Origin: RGIG1995 sp045645205
GTDB taxonomy: Bacteria; Bacillota; Clostridia; Oscillospirales; CAG-272
Direction: 5' to 3'
Assembly: GCA_045645205.1 (NCBI GenBank)
Contig: JAZRIJ010000053.1
Span: 1 to 30,961 of the forward strand
DNA: 30,961 nucleotides
In this document: positions 16,019-22,814 of the stretch, in pieces
Numbering within the stretch: the stretch's first letter is position 1
Layout: each line of letters opens with the position of its first letter
Position numbers and translations under genes: made by a program
The notes under the pieces: model-generated
The model's database searches: none
What the model was told of the DNA's origin: nothing
Seen by the model: only the letters and a program-made list of their open reading frames with translations

Positions 16019-17623
16019 TTATACATTGAAGTAGTTTTTAATTGCCTGTGTTTCCGCTGTGTCCCCGAACTTAGCAAACATAAAGTTATGATAATCTTCG
16101 ACATAGGGATTAGTTTTGAGAATATCAAAGAACACATCGAGAACTTTATCCTGTGGGAAATTGGGATTGGAGAGATTTTGAAAAATGTTGCTTGCCTGTT
16201 GTGCTAAATCATCAGTAGGATACCAAATAGACTTGCCGTTCTGATTAAGCGTAAATGTGAGCGAAAGGAATACTCTCCAAAAATCAATGAATACCAATTC
16301 AAACAGATTGTCGGGATTGATACGCTGGTAAAGTTCAAGTTGCTGTGCTTGATTGATTTGACTTGCACCTTTGAGCAATCCCGCTTCTGCTCCGTCACGG
16401 ACTAAATTGAAAGCAGTTGCCGTAGCAATACCTTTGGCAGCACCCTTGACACCGAAGCCGCCGCCGACCAAATTAGGTACAAAACTCATAGCGGTTGATA
16501 CTCTGTTTTGATTTGCCTGTACGGTTAATTCCACGCTTTCGGTTGTAACCATATATTCCTCAATCGCCATATGGAAATCGTCTATATGCTGATTGGTAAA
16601 CGATTCTTTTGTAACCGTCCATATACTTTCCGAGATAAGAATATCCGTAGCACGCTGTGTAACTACACCCAAATGCTTATTGTAGATTTTGGGGAAGAAC
16701 TCTAAATATGTAGTCAAGTTCTGTACTTTCTTATCGTATTCTTTTCTTGCGTTATCTGCACAGACACGGGCTAATTCATAGAACTTGGTTCTGTAAGTAT
16801 TGAATGCGTCCATATTGGCAGGAATAACAAGTGTCTTGCCGTTCAAGGTAAACTGCTTTTCCGCACCGCCTACCTGTTCCCACGCTTCGGGGACAAACTC
16901 TGTCTGTGTTGCTTCCGTTGTCAGCACATCATTGATGTATGCAATAATATTCTGTGCCAATTCTTTTTGTGCCATATTGAGAACTATCGAAACAATATCA
17001 GCATTTTGCGGAGCGATCTGCAAAACAATGTTCTCTGCGGTTTCATTCAAGGATATAGTCATATCCGTAAAATAGATTACTTTACCGCCGGAGCCACCTT
17101 GCATAGAATTGCCTACAATGCTACCGATACCCGATTTTAACGCATAAAGCAAGATATAATCTTCATAGACTTCTATCTTTGTACCTTGCTCGGATTGAAG
17201 CACATATTTATAGTTTCTTACTGTGCCGTTTGCTAAATCAATTTGCTCATTGGCATAGGTCATAGCCTTTGCAAAGCGGTCTTTTTGGCTACTCTCAAAA
17301 GCCAAAACTAATTCCTTGCCGTTAGCAACGGTTGAAGCCGTACCGTTAGATAAAGGCATAGGCGGATTGACAATGCGAATAGGTGTAAGCTGTGAATAAG
17401 TGTATTCCTCAGTTCCGTATATCAAGGAACTTTCGGTAATGATGAATTTTTTACCCATACCAAAAGCGGCAGTAAATACTTCGTACATAGTATGCGAAGT
17501 GTTGTTTTCAGCTTCTTTGTTGGCTTGGCTCTCCGATACATTGCCCATAATCTGCCCCGCACCGTCAACAACTTTCTTTGCGGTATTGTTCAGTTTTTCA
17601 AATAGTTTTTTGCTGTCAAACAT
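16019..17623 (-). CDS. Tandem PH-like domain protein with hydrophobic segment, unknown
   Basis: A 534-residue protein I cannot name. Residues 1-45 are a charged linker. Two beta-rich segments (about 55-128, KKFIITESSLIYG; and about 138-232, TKIEVYEDYILLYALKSG then GGKVIYFTDMTISL) read like bacterial PH-like (DUF4429-type) modules. A helical middle (275-375) follows, then a Gly/Ala-rich hydrophobic stretch (380-407, around VGGGFGVKGAAKGIATATAF) that could insert in a membrane, and a helical C-terminus. It is 18 bases after the glycosylase gene, with a strong AGGAGG. The pairing of a DNA-acting enzyme with a possible membrane effector suggests a defence or addiction role; this is inference. It could instead be a structural cargo protein. 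Confidence 0.6.
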   Translation of the reverse strand: MFDSKKLFEKLNNTAKKVVDGAGQIMGNVSESQANKEAENNTSHTMYEVFTAAFGMGKKFIITESSLIYGTEEYTYSQLTPIRIVNPPMPLSNGTASTVANGKELVLAFESSQKDRFAKAMTYANEQIDLANGTVRNYKYVLQSEQGTKIEVYEDYILLYALKSGIGSIVGNSMQGGSGGKVIYFTDMTISLNETAENIVLQIAPQNADIVSIVLNMAQKELAQNIIAYINDVLTTEATQTEFVPEAWEQVGGAEKQFTLNGKTLVIPANMDAFNTYRTKFYELARVCADNARKEYDKKVQNLTTYLEFFPKIYNKHLGVVTQRATDILISESIWTVTKESFTNQHIDDFHMAIEEYMVTTESVELTVQANQNRVSTAMSFVPNLVGGGFGVKGAAKGIATATAFNLVRDGAEAGLLKGASQINQAQQLELYQRINPDNLFELVFIDFWRVFLSLTFTLNQNGKSIWYPTDDLAQQASNIFQNLSNPNFPQDKVLDVFFDILKTNPYVEDYHNFMFAKFGDTAETQAIKNYFNV

Positions 17624-17641
17624 AATGACATCCTCCTAAAT

Positions 17642-18487
17642 TTATATAGATTTATTTTTACAATGTTCTACTACGCATATATCGCACTTAGGCTTGTTTA
17701 CCGTACATATCTCGCCGTAGCCGTTGGCACAGTAAGACCATAAAATATAGTCCACCTCTGCGATCCGTTTTCCTGTCGCCCTTGCTATCTCTGCCACAAG
17801 GTCAAATGCTTCATATATCGGTGCGATTTCGCTATCGGAACAGCCGAGAACATTACTGCCTAAAATCCTGCGTATATGCCTGTCGGGTTTTGCAATATCA
17901 TATCCGACATTTTTTAAGTATTCCGCTGTCAAGGCTTCGCCCATTTGAGCGTACTTATGCGGTTTACCCTCGGCAGACAATACTTTAACTAATGCTTTCA
18001 AAGTGGGGTCAGTATCAATGAACTTTTGATAAAAATCATCTATACTGCCGTATTCCTTTTCAAGTGAAAGCATTTTACCGATATTAGTACCGATAAGGGC
18101 AACCATTTGATTTTTAATATACTGTGTGCCAAGCGTTTGTTCTTTCACTTTATCGACCAATATTATCGGGTCAGTATTCAGCAGAGTATCAACATCATAC
18201 TGACAAAATATTTCGTCAATCAGTTTTATGCGACCTGTTTCAATATCAAGGCTCGGCTCAACTCTGCTCCAAGAAGCACCCGAGGTCAGCATAGAATAGA
18301 CCATAGCACAAATATGGTCACTTACAGTAAAAGTTCCGCCGTTCTCTCGTTTATCAATCTGTTTTTTGATATATGTATTTTCCCATAGTTTTTTGGCTTG
18401 TACTGTTCCGTCTTTAATCAGCAGTTCTTCACGCAACTGTTTATCCATAAACAAGACAGCGTTTGCAACTTTATCAATGTTTTTCAA
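17642..18487 (-). CDS. HhH-GPD-like Fe-S DNA glycosylase family protein
   Basis: A 281-residue helical protein. The C-terminus has a four-cysteine cluster motif (C261-X6-C268-X2-C271-X4-C276), almost that of endonuclease III/MutY (X6-X2-X5). The segment PDRHIRRIL (201-209) aligns with VDTHIFRV of Nth, so Asp202 is the likely catalytic aspartate; the hairpin region (AQMGEALTAEYLKNVG) lacks the Nth catalytic lysine, pointing to a monofunctional glycosylase. The N-terminal 60 residues are unlike Nth. I chose TTG at 18487, preceded by GAGGGGTG, over the overlapping GTG at 18496. It lies between an XRE gene (22 bases upstream) and the PH-like gene, in one operon. It could remove modified bases from phage DNA; this is inference. 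Confidence 0.72.
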   Translation of the reverse strand: MKNIDKVANAVLFMDKQLREELLIKDGTVQAKKLWENTYIKKQIDKRENGGTFTVSDHICAMVYSMLTSGASWSRVEPSLDIETGRIKLIDEIFCQYDVDTLLNTDPIILVDKVKEQTLGTQYIKNQMVALIGTNIGKMLSLEKEYGSIDDFYQKFIDTDPTLKALVKVLSAEGKPHKYAQMGEALTAEYLKNVGYDIAKPDRHIRRILGSNVLGCSDSEIAPIYEAFDLVAEIARATGKRIAEVDYILWSYCANGYGEICTVNKPKCDICVVEHCKNKSI

Positions 18488-18509
18488 GAAAATCACCCCT
18501 CTTTATAGT

Positions 18510-18716
18510 TCAGCAGTTTTTAGGTACTTCTATAAATACCTCGGGGCTGACATTCAATGCCAAACAAATGGCTCTTAAATCGTCTGCATACATAGTTCGT
18601 TTACCGTTCATCATTGCATTGAATGTAACTTTTGAAATACCTGCTTTCTGTGCTACGGCTAATTGTTTGTAGCCGTTATCCTCAATGTATGCCCTCACTT
18701 TCTTGTAAACTTCCAT
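18510..18716 (-). CDS. XRE-family transcriptional regulator (small)
   Basis: A 68-residue single-domain Cro/CI-type helix-turn-helix protein: YKQLAVAQKAGISKVTFNAM then MNGKRTMYADDLRAICLALN. AGGAGGTG is placed five bases before the ATG. First gene of the glycosylase operon, read from a strong promoter that carries a palindromic operator, so it is probably an autorepressor or partner of the divergent XRE. Confidence 0.9.
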   Translation of the reverse strand: MEVYKKVRAYIEDNGYKQLAVAQKAGISKVTFNAMMNGKRTMYADDLRAICLALNVSPEVFIEVPKNC

Positions 18717-18733
18717 ATCTGCACCTCCTTGAA

Positions 18734-18748
18734 TACAGAAATTCTGTA
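18734..18748. promoter_or_regulatory. Palindromic operator
   Basis: TACAGAA-A-TTCTGTA is a perfect 15-bp palindrome just downstream of the leftward promoter's -10 box. A further half site (GTACAGAA, 18794-18801) lies between the two divergent promoters. It is a likely XRE protein target. Confidence 0.7.
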
Positions 18749-18757
18749 CTTTCTTAT

Positions 18758-18786
18758 ATCATATCACAGATAAACGGTGAAGTCAA
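18758..18786 (-). promoter_or_regulatory. Promoter of the XRE-glycosylase-PH operon
   Basis: Minus strand: TTGACT (18781-18786), 17-base spacer, TATGAT (18758-18763), about 40 bases before the XRE start. Confidence 0.82.
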
Positions 18787-18817
18787 TACAAAAGTACAGA
18801 AAATCTTGATAAAATTA

Positions 18818-18845
18818 TTGCTTTTTCTTTATTTTCGTGTATAAT
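18818..18845 (+). promoter_or_regulatory. Promoter of the divergent XRE gene
   Basis: TTGCTT, 16-base spacer, TATAAT. The start codon is only 21 bases downstream of the -10 box. Confidence 0.65.
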
Positions 18846-18866
18846 ACTATAAGTGAGGTGATTTTC

Positions 18867-19187
18867 TTGAAATACGAGATTGGAAATAGAATACGCAAGT
18901 ACAGAAAGGAAAGCGGTCTGACACAGGAGCAGTTGGCAGAGAAAATAAGTGTAACCAAGAGCCGTGTATCGAATTGGGAGCAGGGCATAAACAGACCCGA
19001 TGCGGATATTATCGGTAATATCTGCCGAGCGTTAAATGTATCTCCGAGTGATTTGCTTGATGTTCATTTGACTGATGACGAGCTGAACGCACACGAAAAG
19101 AAAGTTATCAAAGCATACCGCACAAAAGAAGATTTACAACAGGCTGTGGATATTCTTTTAGGCATAGACGAGGGCACCGCAGAATAA
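18867..19187 (+). CDS. XRE-family transcriptional regulator (CI-like)
   Basis: A 106-residue protein with an N-terminal HTH_3 domain (IGNRIRKYRKESGLTQEQLA, then EKISVTKSRVSNWEQGINRP) and a helical C-terminal tail (LNAHEKKVIKAYRTKEDLQQAVDILLG) typical of short repressors of integrative elements. I chose TTG at 18867 because GAGGTG lies six bases upstream; the in-frame ATG at 18837 has no site and overlaps the -10 box. It faces the glycosylase operon across 150 bases containing the operator. It is likely the switch repressor of the cargo operon. Confidence 0.9.
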   Translation: MKYEIGNRIRKYRKESGLTQEQLAEKISVTKSRVSNWEQGINRPDADIIGNICRALNVSPSDLLDVHLTDDELNAHEKKVIKAYRTKEDLQQAVDILLGIDEGTAE

Positions 19188-19439
19188 GGCATAAAACCGC
19201 CTGTCTGCCATTTTAATTATAACAGTATAAATTATCGGGGGATTTATCTATCGCCTTGTATTGCCTTTGTGATCGGGTGAGCGACCTGAAAAACCTTTAA
19301 TATTATTGAAGGCACAAAAGATACTGTTTTCTGTCTGTTGGTAATTCGGCTGAAACTGTCGCAGAGTTTCAAACATTCGGAACATCTAACCGAGATGTAT
19401 CACTCTTTCGTGTCAAAATTACGAAAAGAGGACATCACT
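19188..19439. other. Intergenic region within the element
   Basis: About 250 bases without a supported gene. It contains one short imperfect hairpin (CCTTTAATATTATTGAAGG, near 19296-19314). The frame from 19338 is open but lacks a ribosome binding site until 19440. Confidence 0.4.
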
Positions 19440-19658
19440 ATGAAAAGAGTACGAAAAACAATTACCGCAGATACACAAGAGCCAAAGCATATCCAACTAT
19501 CTACAGAAGCACGGTATAGTAATGCGGATATACTTTTGTTGCTTTTGGCAATTTCGGATTTGCAGATGAAGTCTATTTCTGCAAAAGAAAAAGAAGACGG
19601 CTCTTGCGACTTTGTCATAGGCGATATGACATATAATTTTGTCCCCACAAATGATTAG
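19440..19658 (+). CDS. Small element-encoded protein, unknown
   Basis: A 72-residue protein beginning MKRVRKTITADTQEPKH, with a Leu-rich helix (ADILLLLLAISDLQMKS) and an acidic C-terminus ending in MTYNFVPTND. AGAGG lies eight bases before the ATG. It is followed by a strong terminator. Not recognised; size and place suggest a small regulatory protein of the island. Confidence 0.6.
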   Translation: MKRVRKTITADTQEPKHIQLSTEARYSNADILLLLLAISDLQMKSISAKEKEDGSCDFVIGDMTYNFVPTND

Positions 19659-19685
19659 CCTTTTATAATTCGCTTCATATAAAGG

Positions 19686-19726
19686 AAAAAGCCATTGAAA
19701 CCGCTGTTGCAGTTCCAATGGCTTTT
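19686..19726. terminator. Bidirectional terminator
   Basis: AAAAAGCCATTGAA pairs with TTCCAATGGCTTTTT. It ends the small plus-strand gene and lies 60 bases beyond the primase stop. Confidence 0.85.
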
Positions 19727-19785
19727 TTATAGGCAGGACAGATTATAACATATCAAAAAATATCGTCATAATCGTCATACCGTCA

Positions 19786-22101
19786 TTAAAAGGTAACATC
19801 ACCTGTGTCCGTATCGTCCTGTGTATCATCAGCCATAGTTACGGGTGCATTCACGCCGTCAAACTTGACTCCGTAATGACAGTATGACGATAATTGAGAT
19901 ATTTTCTCGTTCGTCAGAACAATCTCTGTGCCGTTCATTTTTGACGAAGTCTTAAAGGAAATTCCTGCTTCTTGCAGATTGCTTTTCAAGCCGTTCAGCC
20001 TGCGGGACAGCACATTAGGTACAGTAGGAAATTCCTTGCCTTTGCTGTTGATACCGTACTGCGGAGCCATTGCCGACAACTGATTATACAGTTCGGAAAT
20101 CAAGCCCGTCCACTCGGCTTTGTCTTTCATAAAGGCAACCGTCAAAGTGGCAACAATATCGGTATTCAAAACTTCAATGTTTCTCTTGCCTTGGTTAGCG
20201 TTGTACTGTTCAAGAAATTCGTTACCGAGACCGCCGAGTGCTTCGCCTACCGCATAACCCCAACGGGCGAAGTCTGCCATACGAGGTAGTGTATCAAGTT
20301 TAACTGTGGGGTACAGGCTCATTGCTTTTGACAGCGTATCAAAGATACCGCCCAAGATACAAGGCAAGTCATTTTCAAAGTCTGTCATTAGTTCGTTAAG
20401 TTCTCTACGGTTGCTTTCATCAATGCGACAGAGTTCAATCAGTATGGCTCTGTCAAGTAGGTCGGGGCGATTGGCTATATTGTTAATTCCGTTAAGAGCC
20501 AAGCACTTTTGGAATGTAAAAATATAATCGTCAGCATCAGTAAACAGTTTTCTTTGCTGAATACCGCCACCCGTAATGGCTCGGCATAAGGTGTCGCTTG
20601 TTTCCTCGTCAATTCGGGAAACATTATCAAACGGCAAAAACCAATGCTGTTGCAGATTTACCGCTAACGAGCGAGAAGTTTTTGGAATTGTTAATGTTTC
20701 CAACGCCGACGGATCAATTAACTTTTTCAGTAAGGTACAAGCCGTAGTCTTGGCTGCACCTTTTTCTCCGAAAAAGATAGGCATAGCGTGCGGAATATTT
20801 GGCACGAAGCAACAAACAAGCCAGCACAGGAACAAGGTATGATTTTCTTGTAAGTTTATGTATTTCAAAACTCGCTTAATGTCGCCGTCTGTACTCGGCT
20901 CTAACTGACAATTTTGATGTCGGAAACGCTTGAACAGTATCGGGGGATTATCAACAATTTCCCAACCGTCATTTGTAATTTTGACAGCATTCCAATCGTC
21001 ATTGCTGAGATTATACCAAAAGGCATTATCCAACTGTGCCACACGGGTATCAAGCGGAATTGCCTTTGTGTTCTCAAAGACAGCCCTTGCTTTCAATACC
21101 TCTTTTGCCTGTGAAAGACTATCCTTTTTGGCAGGCTTCTTTTCGGCAGAATAATACAGACTATTAAGCCAGGTATTAAAATCGCCGTTGTCGATACACC
21201 ATACCTCACGGTGTCCGTCAATCATAATAGCGGCATAGGGGTCTTTTGCGGTGTCGTGGAAAAGGATAGTGTCTTTTTCTTCCACAAGGCGAATAATGGT
21301 TTCTGCCTGTGTTTCTTTTTTGAAATCCTCTGTGTTCTCACTATCACTATGGATAGTTGTAGCCACATCTTCGGTAATTTCAAATGTAGGCAGTTCGTCT
21401 ACCTCTGCCATAGTATGACCTATAGCGAGCCAATCGTAAATATCGCCCTTTTCCGCAAGGTCGGGCAGTTTTACAATTCGGGCAGTAGGAATATTCTGCA
21501 AAACTTTCTTTGCGTAGTTCATACCGGCATTGTCATTATCGGGAATAACAATGACCTCTTTACCTTTTAGGTATTCTGTATAGTGCGAATACCAAGGGGA
21601 CTTTGCCCCTGTATCAAGTGTAGTAGCAACAAAGCCCTGCTTGATAACTGCGTCAGCACATTTCTCGCCCTCTACAAAATATACCTTTGTAGCCGTGAGA
21701 ACAGCAGGCAGATTATACAGTTGGTGCTGAATATCTTTGATACCCTTTGTGCCGTCTGGCTGATTAAAAATGAAACCTTTATCGGTGCCATCCTTATAGT
21801 CAGTACGGGTCTTGGTGTAGGCGATAGTTCCGTCTGCCTTGCAATAATTATAAATTGTCTTTTTCATAGCGTTATCTCCTTTGTTATTATATAAATCTTT
21901 CAATGTAAGTCCTACTTCGCTTAATATATCCTTGGTTTCACATCCTGCGTGGCAATGTAACAATATCCGTTCACGATCGGGCGAAAGCCCGATAGATAAA
22001 CTTGGGTTATGGTCATTGTGAGCAGGGCACAGAGCCATATACTCATTGTCTTTTACAGCCTTAACACCGTGAAAGTGTGTAATAAAATCATTAAGTTTCA
22101 T
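19786..22101 (-). CDS. CHC2/TOPRIM primase fused to an SF3-like helicase
   Basis: A replication protein of 771 residues. An N-terminal CHC2 zinc finger is visible (C25-X2-H28 in ALCPAHND; C50 and C54 in LHCHAGC). A TOPRIM fold follows (YFVEGEKCADAV, 141-152; VIPDNDNAG, 185-193), then an ATPase with Walker A GEKGAAKT (445-452) and LPFDNVSRID as Walker B. Such primase-helicases let satellites and plasmids start their own replication. AAGGAG lies before the ATG. An in-frame internal ATG at codon 79 has its own excellent ribosome binding site, which would give a form without the zinc finger. The iteron-like cluster some 450 bases upstream is the likely origin region. Confidence 0.92.
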   Translation of the reverse strand: MKLNDFITHFHGVKAVKDNEYMALCPAHNDHNPSLSIGLSPDRERILLHCHAGCETKDILSEVGLTLKDLYNNKGDNAMKKTIYNYCKADGTIAYTKTRTDYKDGTDKGFIFNQPDGTKGIKDIQHQLYNLPAVLTATKVYFVEGEKCADAVIKQGFVATTLDTGAKSPWYSHYTEYLKGKEVIVIPDNDNAGMNYAKKVLQNIPTARIVKLPDLAEKGDIYDWLAIGHTMAEVDELPTFEITEDVATTIHSDSENTEDFKKETQAETIIRLVEEKDTILFHDTAKDPYAAIMIDGHREVWCIDNGDFNTWLNSLYYSAEKKPAKKDSLSQAKEVLKARAVFENTKAIPLDTRVAQLDNAFWYNLSNDDWNAVKITNDGWEIVDNPPILFKRFRHQNCQLEPSTDGDIKRVLKYINLQENHTLFLCWLVCCFVPNIPHAMPIFFGEKGAAKTTACTLLKKLIDPSALETLTIPKTSRSLAVNLQQHWFLPFDNVSRIDEETSDTLCRAITGGGIQQRKLFTDADDYIFTFQKCLALNGINNIANRPDLLDRAILIELCRIDESNRRELNELMTDFENDLPCILGGIFDTLSKAMSLYPTVKLDTLPRMADFARWGYAVGEALGGLGNEFLEQYNANQGKRNIEVLNTDIVATLTVAFMKDKAEWTGLISELYNQLSAMAPQYGINSKGKEFPTVPNVLSRRLNGLKSNLQEAGISFKTSSKMNGTEIVLTNEKISQLSSYCHYGVKFDGVNAPVTMADDTQDDTDTGDVTF
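21865..21882 (-). promoter_or_regulatory. Internal ribosome binding site in the primase gene
   Basis: Minus strand AAAGGAG (21876-21882) is eight bases before an in-frame ATG at 21867 (MKKTIYNYCKADG). It would produce a 693-residue protein lacking the CHC2 domain. Confidence 0.6.
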
Positions 22102-22116
22102 AATCTTGACGCTCCT

Positions 22117-22296
22117 TTACTTTTTGCCGTACTTTGTTTTAATCTCTACTGCCAAATCATCTGTGTACTGCACCTTATAGGAACACAGTATGTATTTGAC
22201 TTTTTCTACATCGTTGTTGATAAGCATTTCTGCAATTAGTTTTCTTTGCAGAGTAGTAAACGCCTTCTCGAAAGTTGTGTTTTTGGATTTTTTCAT
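22117..22296 (-). CDS. Small element protein, unknown
   Basis: A 59-residue basic, helical protein: MKKSKNTTFEKAFTTLQRK, then LIAEMLINNDVEKVKYIL, ending in KTKYGKK. AGGAGG lies eight bases before the ATG, and the primase ribosome binding site overlaps its stop codon, so the two are co-translated. Not recognised. It may act with the primase (loader or accessory). Confidence 0.7.
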   Translation of the reverse strand: MKKSKNTTFEKAFTTLQRKLIAEMLINNDVEKVKYILCSYKVQYTDDLAVEIKTKYGKK

Positions 22297-22367
22297 TGTG
22301 ATTACCTCCTAAATTTTAATAATTGAATTGTTGATATGAATACAGTTTGATTTTTTAATAAGTAGGA

Positions 22368-22499
22368 CTATCCCGCTTGCTTTTCCACATCGCAATCTGC
22401 CTCCTTGTCCTCTTGTTCTTGTATTTCTCGAACAATGACCTCGAAGCAGTCATAAGCGAACTGACGAGCAAGTTCTTTACTGATGACTATTTCTTGCAT
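22368..22499 (-). CDS. Tiny element protein, unknown
   Basis: A 43-residue acidic peptide, MQEIVISKELARQFAYDCFE then VIVREIQEQEDKEAD, probably one helix. GGAGG lies ten bases before the ATG. It is first in the probable leftward unit tiny gene / small gene / primase and directly borders the repeat cluster. Small, so moderate confidence. Confidence 0.6.
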   Translation of the reverse strand: MQEIVISKELARQFAYDCFEVIVREIQEQEDKEADCDVEKQAG

Positions 22500-22528
22500 A
22501 AGTGTCTAACCTCCGAATTATTGTTTTT

Positions 22529-22540
22529 GAAATCGATTTC
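22529..22540. promoter_or_regulatory. Perfect 12-bp palindrome
   Basis: GAAATCGATTTC reads the same on both strands. It lies between the tiny gene and the first iteron-like repeat and is a possible regulator site. Confidence 0.4.
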
Positions 22541-22549
22541 ATTAACACT

Positions 22550-22778
22550 AACCATTGGTTATCTCGATATGCAGTTGGCGGAACTTGTGCACAGTTCATT
22601 TTGTCAAGTGCAAGTCAAATGCCAATGGTTTTGTGTTTCTATTTGAACTAACCATTGGTTTTTGAAAAATGCACTTTGCGGAACTAACTACTATTTTCGG
22701 TGCGCTGTGAAACCTCTGATTTTGTTCATCTGTTGGATATAACCATTGGCTTTTACAATGTGCACTTGACGGAACTTC
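22550..22778. repeat. Iteron-like repeat cluster, candidate origin/operator
   Basis: Three direct 37-bp copies are at 22550-22586, 22650-22686 and 22742-22778. Each begins AACCATTGG, has a variable middle, and ends in a box close to TGCACTTGACGGAACTT. An inverted fourth copy at 22602-22630 keeps AACCATTGGC and GCACTTGAC. The left box AACCATTGGTT is itself a near-palindrome. The copies lie between the primase unit and the rightward transposase-like gene. Spacing start to start is 100 and 92 bases. This fits binding sites of a replication initiator or repressor. Confidence 0.8.
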
Positions 22779-22795
22779 TTGGGCGTGGTAAAATA
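22767..22795 (+). promoter_or_regulatory. Promoter of the transposase-like gene, inside repeat
   Basis: TTGACG (22767-22772), 17-base spacer, TAAAAT (22790-22795). The -35 box is part of the third 37-bp repeat, so whatever binds the repeat should control this gene. Confidence 0.7.
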
Positions 22796-22814
22796 GCAAT
22801 AGGAGGTATCGCTT

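Noticed and set aside
22550..22778. CRISPR array for the 37-bp repeats
   Set aside because: Only three direct copies with variable centres, spacers of 55-63 bases, one inverted copy, and no cas genes; iterons or operators fit better.
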